A stretch of 64,000 nt of DNA from Candidatus Marsarchaeota archaeon (GTDB lineage: Archaea; Micrarchaeota; Micrarchaeia; Micrarchaeales; Micrarchaeaceae), in contig JAMCYM010000002.1 of NCBI GenBank assembly GCA_023473665.1, positions 62,001-126,000 on the forward strand. The letters run 5' to 3'. Each line of letters starts with the position of its first letter. Position 1 is the stretch's first letter. Under the pieces are notes generated by a model. The model did not search any database. It was not told the origin of the DNA and was given only the letters and a program-made list of their open reading frames with translations. This document shows, piece by piece, positions 16,859 to 23,841 of the stretch. Both the position numbers and the translations under genes were made by a program.

Positions 16859-18247
16859 TTATGCAAGCGCGCACCTGATGTACTCGGCGAGAGCCTCTCG
16901 TCTCGAACTGCAAAGTTCCTCCGATTCCCCTCCAACATCTATAGAGCCGTACGTAGCAAGAGATTCCTTCGTGCATCCGCCCCCGCATTTAACTGGGCAT
17001 TCACTGCAATTTTTGAGATTTAACGCATAGCGCTTGTTCGCAAACTCTGTGAGCTTGTCGTAATTCACGTCAATCTCGAACCCGTCACGTCGATGCTCCA
17101 TCGCTCCGACCCTAAAGATCGGCAGCGGATCATCGCATGCATAGAAGTTCAAGTCTGGACCTAAAGCCAGCATGTAACCTGCCATGAAACCGCATCCGTA
17201 GCATGCCATAGACCAGCTGCTTCCGGCTGGAAGCACCCTCGAGTCCACATTTATGCCCTGCTCTTTGCCATTTGCTATAGCCCTAGCAATGTTCCGTGCG
17301 AAGAGGTCCAAGTCTGGAAGCTTGACGTTGTCAACGGCCCTGCCACTCATCTCGACTGGCTGGATGCTTATCGTTTCAAAGCCAAGGCTGTGCAGATAGT
17401 CTACGCATTCCTGTATGCGATTCTCCATGCCTCCGCATACGGTTGCTCTGACGGTTGCAAAATCTGCAAGCCTGCCATATCTCTTTATCTCTTCGATAGT
17501 CTTGAGCACCTCAGACGCCGAGCCGCCACCGTTGGCCAGCGGCCTGTACTTGTCCTGGAACTCAGGCAGACCGTCGAACGATAGCTCTATCCGTATGTGG
17601 TGCTCAACCAGGTATCTCACAATTTCCTCCCTCTTAGATAAGTAGACTCCGTTTGTGACTATCTCGACTTCGATCTTTGCCGTGTCTATGCCTGCTACTA
17701 TCCTCTTGAGGCTGGAGAGCGCCATGGTCGGTTCTCCCCAACCAAACAGCACAATCTTAGCAGGCTTGAAGTGCCTTACTGCATATAGAGCTGCATCCGG
17801 GTCGAGTTCCTGCCTAAGCCCCGAAACTCCTTTCTGTTCCTCTATGGCCGCACTCTCACCCCCTAGTGCAAAACAATACCTGCATCTTAAGTTGCAGGCG
17901 GTCGATACTATGAGCGAGAGCTCTCGAATTTTGTCCTTGTCTATCTTTGGGCTGAAGGAAAGTGCAGTCCCGCTCGGATACGCGGCATTGACGGATTGCA
18001 CAGTATACACGAAAGAGTCTAGCAGCTCCTCCATGCCTTCGACATTCGAATTCACAAAGTTGTGGGTCCTCGCAAATTCGTATTCGCTGTTGCTGAGCAG
18101 CGCAGCTATGTTGCCAATTGGAGTGTATGCGCATATCCTGCCGTCCTCGGTTCTGAAAAAGTAAAGCTGGGTGTTTATCCTCTTCGGAAAACCTCTCTTG
18201 CGTGTCAACGGCACGTCCTTGAAACTTGTCAGGTTGATCTGTCTCAT
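16859..18247 (-). CDS. Radical SAM/SPASM peptide-maturase-like enzyme
   Basis: The 462-residue enzyme has an N-terminal region of about 110 residues, then the radical SAM core with CxxxCxxC (Cys118, Cys122, Cys125) and a GEP motif at 171. A C-terminal SPASM domain has Cys349, 352, 371, 414, 417, 421, 425 and 446. SPASM cysteines bind auxiliary 4Fe-4S clusters and are typical of enzymes that modify ribosomally made peptides (sactipeptide, ranthipeptide, PQQ, mycofactocin pathways) or of sulfatase maturases. No sulfatase is nearby, but a Cys-rich 40-aa peptide lies in the same operon. The ATG at 18247 overlaps the stop of the 38-aa ORF, and GAGG lies upstream. Peptide maturation is inferred. 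Confidence 0.85.
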   Translation of the reverse strand: MRQINLTSFKDVPLTRKRGFPKRINTQLYFFRTEDGRICAYTPIGNIAALLSNSEYEFARTHNFVNSNVEGMEELLDSFVYTVQSVNAAYPSGTALSFSPKIDKDKIRELSLIVSTACNLRCRYCFALGGESAAIEEQKGVSGLRQELDPDAALYAVRHFKPAKIVLFGWGEPTMALSSLKRIVAGIDTAKIEVEIVTNGVYLSKREEIVRYLVEHHIRIELSFDGLPEFQDKYRPLANGGGSASEVLKTIEEIKRYGRLADFATVRATVCGGMENRIQECVDYLHSLGFETISIQPVEMSGRAVDNVKLPDLDLFARNIARAIANGKEQGINVDSRVLPAGSSWSMACYGCGFMAGYMLALGPDLNFYACDDPLPIFRVGAMEHRRDGFEIDVNYDKLTEFANKRYALNLKNCSECPVKCGGGCTKESLATYGSIDVGGESEELCSSRREALAEYIRCALA

Positions 18248-18360
18248 CCCATCGACCTCGTCCTTTTGACGCGTTTTCCGCGCAGAAGCGCGGCCGCACC
18301 TCTTGTCTGGGCTATAGCGCCATTTACCTCCGCCTCAAGCGCCCTTACTATGTCTACCAT
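18244..18360 (-). CDS. 38-aa basic small ORF coupled to Fic and radical SAM genes
   Basis: This 38-residue frame fills the space between the Fic and radical SAM genes. Its ATG overlaps the Fic stop (TGATG) and its TGA overlaps the radical SAM ATG (ATGA). It starts MVDIVRALEAEVNGAIAQTR, has no Cys or Tyr, is helical in character, and ends in an Arg/Lys-rich tail (RGKRVKRTRSMG). No ribosome-binding site is seen, so translation would depend on coupling. It could be a small accessory protein, a second substrate, or merely a coupling sequence. I do not recognise it. Confidence 0.5.
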   Translation of the reverse strand: MVDIVRALEAEVNGAIAQTRGAAALLRGKRVKRTRSMG

Positions 18361-20273
18361 CAGCTGATCTGAAGCGCGTCTTTCCAAGCGCGAAAGCTTC
18401 TCCTGCACAGCAATAAAAAATCGGTGCCGAAAGTTCCGGCGCCAAGCATCTTGCCCATGCTGGCAGCCTCTATCATGTTTAGTGAGTTGTCCTCAACATC
18501 AAGTGCCTTGAGCATCTCATTCTCGCGACCCTTCTCACCAGTCATTGACAGGAAGACGGCCATGTTCATAAGCAGGTCGTTCGAGCCGTTTACTTCCAGG
18601 CTAGTCCTGGAATGGAGGTAGCCATAGCCCATGTTCCTGCCTAAAGAATACGCGGCGTAGGCTCTCTCGGTTTTGTCTGCGTTTGCGTCATTGGCAATGC
18701 CAGTGAGCATGTTGACATAGATAGGGTTCAGACCTTCTGCAATTGAGAGATGCCCGAGAAGCAGTTTCCTGACCCTGAAGTCTCGAGCAGCTGTCTCCAC
18801 AAGTGTTTCGGCTATGCCGTCAAGATTGATCATGTCCAGTTGCTTGCCGTTCTCCTCCCTCCTGAATCGGACAAGCCATTTTATCACCTCGTCCTTTATC
18901 TCATCGCGTTCTCTGTCTATGGCTCTCAAGTGATTTTCCACGTCTGAGGTCGGAGCATTGGCGATGAACGCAAGCAGGGCGTTGAGGCTTATGTCGAGCT
19001 CCTTGTTCTTGGTATAACTATCCATTATCGTCAATGAATCAGAATTGTGCGAGGCATACCTCAGCGCGTTGAACGTCTGCGCCACCACCCGCGCATCCTT
19101 ACTGTTACTGAGTATCCTGGATACAATATCCTTATTGAGCATCCACATCTTGCCAAGTGTGCTTATGGCAAGAAGCCTCTCCAACTCAGAACCTTCCAAC
19201 GCTATGGCTCTTATCCGCTCTGCCTGTCTCTCCAACTCCGCCACCCCTCCTTTTCTCCCATCGGTAGCCCTCTTCTGCATGGAGAGCATTGCCATAGACA
19301 CCAAGTCTGGATTTTCGCTGTGTATGGCATCGACAAGAATGTCCGCATGAGTCTCAAGGTAACCTGCCATCCACACCACGCCGAGTTTTGTCCGCTTGTT
19401 TCCAGAGGAGTACAGCGCAGAAATCTCACCAGCAAGGGCGTCCTGATTCATCTTGCTATCAAAAATCATGAGGTAGTCCTTTATCAGGCGTCCCTCGTCA
19501 GTTTCGCCAATTCCAGCAGCGAACTCGCCTACGTCCATCCCTGCGCCTCTGATCATCGCGTAGAGCATGAACGACGCAAATGCATCGTAGTACTTGCAGA
19601 AATGGGTCGGGGCCAGGCTGTTGAAATAATATTCCTTCTCAGCCTTTGTCACCAGCACAGGCGCCAGTCCGTTCTTGAGCAGATACCAGTTCATGAGCAC
19701 CCTGACTGTCCTTCCGTTTCCGTCCTCGAATGGGTGTCTATAAATAAACTCTATGTGGAAGTCAAGCGCATTGGAAAAGGCTTCAGCTGCGTTCGAGGCT
19801 TGCCTGTTCAGGACCCCTGACAGTTCCGCAAGCTCATAGAGTATTTTTTCAGAACCCTCGGTTATGAAGTCTGCGACAGAGGTCATGCTCCTTCTGGGTC
19901 CGACATAGAGGTTGTTGAGCAGGTTAGAAAAGAGGGTCTCGTGGATTCCTATTATGTCCTGCGGTGTAATCTCCCTGTCTCCTATCTCGGTGATGCGCTT
20001 GTACATCTCTTTATGGTTTAGAAGCTCTATATAATCGACAAGCCTGCCGTCGCCCACTTCGAGGTCGCCGTTTATCAGCATAGAGGCCGTCGAATCGTCA
20101 AGTCTGTTGCCCTCTATCGCGCTGGAATAGAGAACCGTCTTGGCCATGTTTTCTTTTAGGAGATTTGAACCATTCGATTTAGCGGCAAACCTGTCAGAAA
20201 TCTTACCGAACAGGTAGCTTACGTAGTCGATGCCCTCACGGTCCACAGAATCCCCCTGCCATACGACGAGCAT
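18360..20273 (-). CDS. Fic-domain protein with N-terminal inhibitory helix and C-terminal HEAT-like repeats
   Basis: Fic enzymes transfer AMP or other phosphate-linked groups to protein hydroxyls. The active-site motif is complete: HPFEDGNGRTVR, residues 180-191. The N-terminal inhibitory helix motif S-x-x-x-E-G is SSAIEG (50-55), so activity is probably self-restrained (class II Fic). Residues 260-637 are a run of helix pairs resembling HEAT repeats, a likely protein- or peptide-binding solenoid. ATG 20273 lies two bases after a 9-bp hairpin; GTG 20246, preceded by GGGGGA four bases upstream, is an alternative start. It sits between the Cys-rich peptide and the radical SAM gene, so a role in that system is likely but unproven. 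Confidence 0.88.
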   Translation of the reverse strand: MLVVWQGDSVDREGIDYVSYLFGKISDRFAAKSNGSNLLKENMAKTVLYSSAIEGNRLDDSTASMLINGDLEVGDGRLVDYIELLNHKEMYKRITEIGDREITPQDIIGIHETLFSNLLNNLYVGPRRSMTSVADFITEGSEKILYELAELSGVLNRQASNAAEAFSNALDFHIEFIYRHPFEDGNGRTVRVLMNWYLLKNGLAPVLVTKAEKEYYFNSLAPTHFCKYYDAFASFMLYAMIRGAGMDVGEFAAGIGETDEGRLIKDYLMIFDSKMNQDALAGEISALYSSGNKRTKLGVVWMAGYLETHADILVDAIHSENPDLVSMAMLSMQKRATDGRKGGVAELERQAERIRAIALEGSELERLLAISTLGKMWMLNKDIVSRILSNSKDARVVAQTFNALRYASHNSDSLTIMDSYTKNKELDISLNALLAFIANAPTSDVENHLRAIDRERDEIKDEVIKWLVRFRREENGKQLDMINLDGIAETLVETAARDFRVRKLLLGHLSIAEGLNPIYVNMLTGIANDANADKTERAYAAYSLGRNMGYGYLHSRTSLEVNGSNDLLMNMAVFLSMTGEKGRENEMLKALDVEDNSLNMIEAASMGKMLGAGTFGTDFLLLCRRSFRAWKDALQIS

Positions 20274-20275
20274 AA

Positions 20276-20298
20276 GCAGACCTGAAAGGCAGGTCTGC
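20276..20298 (-). promoter_or_regulatory. Hairpin between the 40-aa peptide gene and the Fic gene
   Basis: On the minus-strand RNA, GCAGACCTG and CAGGTCTGC form a perfect 9-bp stem with a five-base loop. It follows the peptide stop by eight bases and ends two bases before the first Fic ATG, covering the place where a ribosome-binding site would be. Such intercistronic hairpins often let a peptide-precursor gene be expressed well above its maturation genes, by partial termination, RNA stabilisation or translational repression. The fold is seen; the function is inferred. Confidence 0.6.
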
Positions 20299-20306
20299 GG
20301 AGTCCG

Positions 20307-20429
20307 TTACTTGGTACTGCATTCGTTTGAGCAGCCGAAGCAACTGCCCACGGAAGATATCTTGTCCAGATCGACCTCTTCGGACTTTTCGTTGTACTTA
20401 GAGGCGATCCATCTGTTCTTCGAGTTCAT
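20307..20429 (-). CDS. 40-aa Cys-rich peptide, candidate radical-SAM-modified (RiPP) precursor
   Basis: A 40-residue frame with a charged leader-like part (MNSKNRWIASKYNEKSEEVD, then LDKIS) and a C-terminal Cys-rich part SVGSCFGCSNECSTK, with Cys30, Cys33 and Cys37 (C-x2-C-x3-C). A highly charged leader followed by a Gly/Ser/Cys core is the classic layout of a sactipeptide or ranthipeptide precursor. The first gene of the unit, it has a TATA-like box 32-40 bases upstream and only about ten bases of leader; no GGTG site is seen. The radical SAM/SPASM gene three ORFs downstream would be the modifying enzyme. It could instead be a small metal-binding peptide. Confidence 0.68.
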   Translation of the reverse strand: MNSKNRWIASKYNEKSEEVDLDKISSVGSCFGCSNECSTK

Positions 20430-20460
20430 TGCATCCCTATTTGGGTTTATGAAAAACGAC

Positions 20461-20469
20461 AAATATAAG
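20461..20469 (-). promoter_or_regulatory. TATA-like box of the peptide-Fic-radical SAM unit
   Basis: On the minus strand the sequence reads AAAAGCTTATATTTG, with TTATATTT as box A. A start site about 25 bases downstream would fall near 20440, giving a roughly ten-base leader before the ATG at 20429. The surrounding 20430-20520 stretch is clearly richer in A and T than the flanking genes. Confidence 0.5.
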
Positions 20470-20603
20470 CTTTTGGTTACATCTTTGCAGTTGACGATGC
20501 AATCTTATTTGACTGGCGATGTGCGGGTAGCGATGGTTTCTACTCTTCAAGAAGCATACGGCTCTATTATTATAGCCTTCCGGCCTGTCTTCAAAATTGG
20601 GTT

Positions 20604-20630
20604 GGAGCCTGCCTGTAGGGGGCAGGCTCC
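20604..20630 (-). terminator. Strong hairpin after the coiled-coil/winged-helix gene
   Basis: GGAGCCTGCC and GGCAGGCTCC form a perfect 10-bp stem with a seven-base loop. It begins four bases past the stop of the gene at 20635-21171 and is followed, in minus-strand reading, by AACCCAATTTT. It probably ends or protects that transcript and separates it from the peptide-Fic-radical SAM unit. Archaeal terminators usually rely on T-runs, so RNA stabilisation is an alternative. Confidence 0.5.
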
Positions 20631-20634
20631 GTCC

Positions 20635-21171
20635 TTACTGTGGGGGTGAAACAATTAGCAGGTTGGTCGCCTTGCCAGCATCATATTTGTAATAGACCTT
20701 GTGGCCTAGCTGAAGGCGCTCTATGGCGCCCATCTTGTAAAGCCTGTTTAGTCTAGCGCTCGCGGCATTCCTGCCGTTGTAGTTCATGCGCTTGCGTATG
20801 TCGTCCGCGCAGGCCATGCTGTTCGGCGAGAGCTGTATCGCCTGGAGGATCCTGGCATCGACGTCGCTGACGGGAAGCTCCTTTACGGCATTTTTCGAGG
20901 CCTTGACCTCAGTTTCCTCTTCAGTCCCTATCGGCTCGCTCACGACGCTCTCCACCCTGGCGAGCATCTCCGAGATGCTGCCCAGAAGCATGGTTGTGCG
21001 CTTGTTTTCGTCTATCATGTACTTTAGGAGCGTGAACAGCTGCGAACTAGTCTTGTCGCTGCTCTCCTTCTCGGCCATCAGGCCCTTCATGTTTTCATTC
21101 ATGGTTGACAGGTCGGAGAGCTGGCGCTTTATCTTGGTGAGCTCCTCAACAGCTGCTTTCCTCTTGTCCAT
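20635..21171 (-). CDS. Coiled-coil plus winged-helix DNA-binding-like protein
   Basis: The 178-residue protein starts with a long charged helix (about residues 1-75), continues through an acidic linker, and ends with a winged-helix fold (residues 100-165). In that fold SPNSMACADDIRKRMNYNG and ASARLNRLYKMGAIER look like helices 2 and 3, followed by a wing (LQLGHKVYYKYD). This resembles archaeal transcription factors, but no specific family is recognised. The coiled coil suggests a dimer. It lies upstream of the peptide-Fic-radical SAM unit on the same strand, separated by a hairpin, and could regulate it. Confidence 0.7.
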   Translation of the reverse strand: MDKRKAAVEELTKIKRQLSDLSTMNENMKGLMAEKESSDKTSSQLFTLLKYMIDENKRTTMLLGSISEMLARVESVVSEPIGTEEETEVKASKNAVKELPVSDVDARILQAIQLSPNSMACADDIRKRMNYNGRNAASARLNRLYKMGAIERLQLGHKVYYKYDAGKATNLLIVSPPQ

Positions 21172-21346
21172 CGCACCACGGGCCTTTCATGAAACATGCA
21201 TATGCATATCATGATCCGCACATGTAAGAATCATGATTGAGTCACGGTAAGTAAGTGAAAAAGCACCTATAAAAAGCTTTCGCAAATGCGCGCCTTCGCC
21301 TCATTAGCGGAACGCGCACGGTTCCGCTATTATTTCGACGACAAGC

Positions 21347-22261
21347 TTACCTTGCCTGCATCTCGTGCCTGTTTCCGCGGCTTTGGCTCCTCCTGAAATC
21401 GCGCCTCTCCCTGTGAGGCCTGTACGGGCCCTGCTGCGTCGGCCTTTCCCTCTGCGGCGCCTCGTCTATGCGCTTTATGCTCTCCTCTAGGTCCTTGAGC
21501 AATCTGTCCGCTATGCTGTTCTTCGTGAAGTAGTCGGCCTTGAGCGCTATGGCTATCTTCGCCGCATACGCCCTGGCATACCTGCCGCGCAGGTCCTTCC
21601 TGCCTGAGTTGATCTTGGGAAGCTTGAACAGCACGCCGTACTTCGGGGGCTTGCTGCCGTACTTTATGTGCTTGAATAGCGCCTTCTCAGCTCCGAGCAG
21701 CTGTATTGTGCTTGCCGGCATGAGCGCCAGCCTTTCCATCGAGCCGGCCTTGGCGAGCAGCTCCGCCGCTATCTTCTCGTCGGTGAGCTTTGTGGTGTTG
21801 GGCAGAATCCTTTCCGAAGCCACCTTGAGATACGCCTCAATGCTCTTCAGCGCGGCGCCCATGTCCTTGCACATGCCGGCATAGCCGATTAGTGCCGCCT
21901 TCTCGTCGCCGTTCATCTGCCTGCCTATGGTCGACTGCGCTTTGGCGTATATGCTCTCTGCCTTCTCCTTGTCCTTCACAACTGCCAGTATGCTATCCTT
22001 TGTGATCGATGGCTTGTCGTTGAGTGCTATGGCCAGATCTGCCAGCGTGTCTGGGTTGCTCATGCGTATCTCAGGGAAATAGATGCCATACCATTCGGTG
22101 AGACGTTCGTAGGCCAGATTATAGGATTTGCTCGTCTCCCTGTAGGCGTTGACGGCCTGCATCAGCGCATACTCCTCGCTAGTGTATGCACTCTTTATGC
22201 CCTCCTTCGCGGCCTTGAGCATCTTTTCTCTCAATTCGTCGATGTTCCTCCTCTCTGCCAA
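21347..22261 (-). CDS. Nop5/Nop56-family C/D-box RNP protein, lacking the N-terminal domain
   Basis: Nop5 is the scaffold of archaeal box C/D RNPs that guide 2'-O-methylation. It binds L7Ae/K-turn RNA through its Nop domain and fibrillarin through its N-terminal domain. Here residues 25-130 are the coiled coil (with LTEWYGIYFPEI) and residues 150-250 the Nop domain (LAKAGSMERLALMPASTIQL, then GAEKALFKH). The tail is basic, rich in Arg, Gln and Pro. The usual fibrillarin-binding domain of 100-150 residues is missing. The best start is the TTG at 22261, five bases after GGGTG (304 aa); further upstream lies the divergent glyS start, so no hidden domain can be added. Confidence 0.88.
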   Translation of the reverse strand: MAERRNIDELREKMLKAAKEGIKSAYTSEEYALMQAVNAYRETSKSYNLAYERLTEWYGIYFPEIRMSNPDTLADLAIALNDKPSITKDSILAVVKDKEKAESIYAKAQSTIGRQMNGDEKAALIGYAGMCKDMGAALKSIEAYLKVASERILPNTTKLTDEKIAAELLAKAGSMERLALMPASTIQLLGAEKALFKHIKYGSKPPKYGVLFKLPKINSGRKDLRGRYARAYAAKIAIALKADYFTKNSIADRLLKDLEESIKRIDEAPQRERPTQQGPYRPHRERRDFRRSQSRGNRHEMQAR

Positions 22262-22337
22262 AATAACACCCAAGAACAGTAAGTATGCACTGCAAACCTT
22301 AATAAATGAATTAGCAGATTCTATAGTGCGTGTTGCA

Positions 22338-23837
22338 ATGAATATCGAAGAGCTCATAGCCTTTGCAAAGCGCCGAGGCCTGTTCTGGCCCAGCGCCGAG
22401 ATATACGGTGGCGCTGCAGGCACCTACGACTACGGTGACGTGGGCGCGCTCCTTAAGAGGAACTGGGAGAACGCATGGCTGGCATTCTTCGTGGATACCA
22501 ATCCCGACTACCATCTAATAGAGGGCGCAGTCATACTGCCAGAAGCGCCGCTCGTGTTCTCTGGCCATGCCGCGAAGTTCAACGATGTGGTGGTCGAGTG
22601 CTCGAAGTGCAGCACCTTCTACAGGGCTGACGTTCTGCTTAAGGAATCGGGAGTTGCTGTGTCGGAGGGCGCAAGCTCCGCGCAGATTGACAAGGAGCTG
22701 AAGGAGCATAAGGTAAGGTGCCCGCACTGCAAAGCCGTGGCATGGATGCCGTCGAAGCCGTTCAACATGATGATGGACGTTGGCTTAGGCCCGGAGCGCG
22801 CTACGAAAGGCTACCTCAGGCCGGAAACTGCGCAATCCGCATACCTGAACTTCTTCAGGGAGTTCAACGTGCTGCGCAAGAGCCTGCCGCTCGGCCTTGC
22901 CATAATAGGCAGGGCCTTCAGGAACGAGATATCACCCAGGCAGGGGCTCTACCGGATGCGAGAGCTGGTGCAGGCCGAGCTGCAGATATTCTTCGATCCC
23001 GAGAGCTGGAAGGTCGACTTCAAAAGCGTTTCAGGAAGGAAGGTCAAGGTGCGCCTGTACGGCAAGGCTGCCGACGAGACAGTGACGCTAGGCGAACTGG
23101 TCAAGGAGCACGGCATACCTGAATTCTATGCCTACCACATGGGCCTTATAGACGCGTTCTACAGGGATGCCATCGGCGTGCCTGATGGCAAGCTCAGGTT
23201 CCTAGAGAAGGGCGGCGACGAGAAGGCATTCTACAACAAGGTGCACATGGACATCGAGGCCGACATAGAGAGCTGGGGAGGCTTCAACGAGATCGGCGGG
23301 CTGCACTACAGGGGAGACTACGACTTAACCCAGCATTCGAAGGGCTCCAAGCAGGACCACTCCGTGCTTGCCAACGGCAAGAAAGTGATGCCGAATGTGC
23401 TTGAGCTGAGCTTCGGGGTCGACAGGAACGTATGGATGCTGGCAGACATGTTTTACAAAAAGGACGGCGAGAGGGCCGTGCTGCAGATAAAGCCGTTTTT
23501 AGCCCCGTTCAAGGCCGCGCTCTTCTCCTTGCAGAAGGAGCCGGAGCTTGACATTGCTGTGGGCGAGCTCTACAGGGCCCTCAGGCCGCATTTCAAGCTC
23601 TTCCTCGACCAGTCCGGTTCAATAGGGCGGAGGTATGCCAGGATGGACGAGATAGGGACGCCGTTCTGCATAACAGTCGACTACGATACTGTCAGCAAGG
23701 ACTCGCCCAACTATGGCACCGTGACCGTTAGATCAAGGGACGACAGGAAGCAGATCAGGCTCAAGGTATCGGAGCTTGAGGGCTACATATCAAAAGCAAT
23801 CACGTTCAATCCCTATGACTTCTTTGCATTCGATTGA
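22338..23837 (+). CDS. glyS: Glycyl-tRNA synthetase (alpha2, archaeal/eukaryotic type)
   Basis: This class II synthetase charges tRNA-Gly. The family N-terminus RRGLFWPSAEIYGGAAGTYDYG is present, though slightly divergent. A CSKC...CPHC pair in the insertion probably binds zinc. Class II motif 2 is seen at GRAFRNEISPRQGLYRMRE, with the conserved E-L-x-Q-A-E-x-Q-x-F after it, and the core ends with PNVLELSFGVDRNVW (motif 3). A C-terminal anticodon-binding domain follows (residues 390-490). The ATG at 22338 fits the family start; the open frame upstream is antisense to nop5. Confidence 0.96.
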   Translation: MNIEELIAFAKRRGLFWPSAEIYGGAAGTYDYGDVGALLKRNWENAWLAFFVDTNPDYHLIEGAVILPEAPLVFSGHAAKFNDVVVECSKCSTFYRADVLLKESGVAVSEGASSAQIDKELKEHKVRCPHCKAVAWMPSKPFNMMMDVGLGPERATKGYLRPETAQSAYLNFFREFNVLRKSLPLGLAIIGRAFRNEISPRQGLYRMRELVQAELQIFFDPESWKVDFKSVSGRKVKVRLYGKAADETVTLGELVKEHGIPEFYAYHMGLIDAFYRDAIGVPDGKLRFLEKGGDEKAFYNKVHMDIEADIESWGGFNEIGGLHYRGDYDLTQHSKGSKQDHSVLANGKKVMPNVLELSFGVDRNVWMLADMFYKKDGERAVLQIKPFLAPFKAALFSLQKEPELDIAVGELYRALRPHFKLFLDQSGSIGRRYARMDEIGTPFCITVDYDTVSKDSPNYGTVTVRSRDDRKQIRLKVSELEGYISKAITFNPYDFFAFD

Positions 23838-23841
23838 TCGC

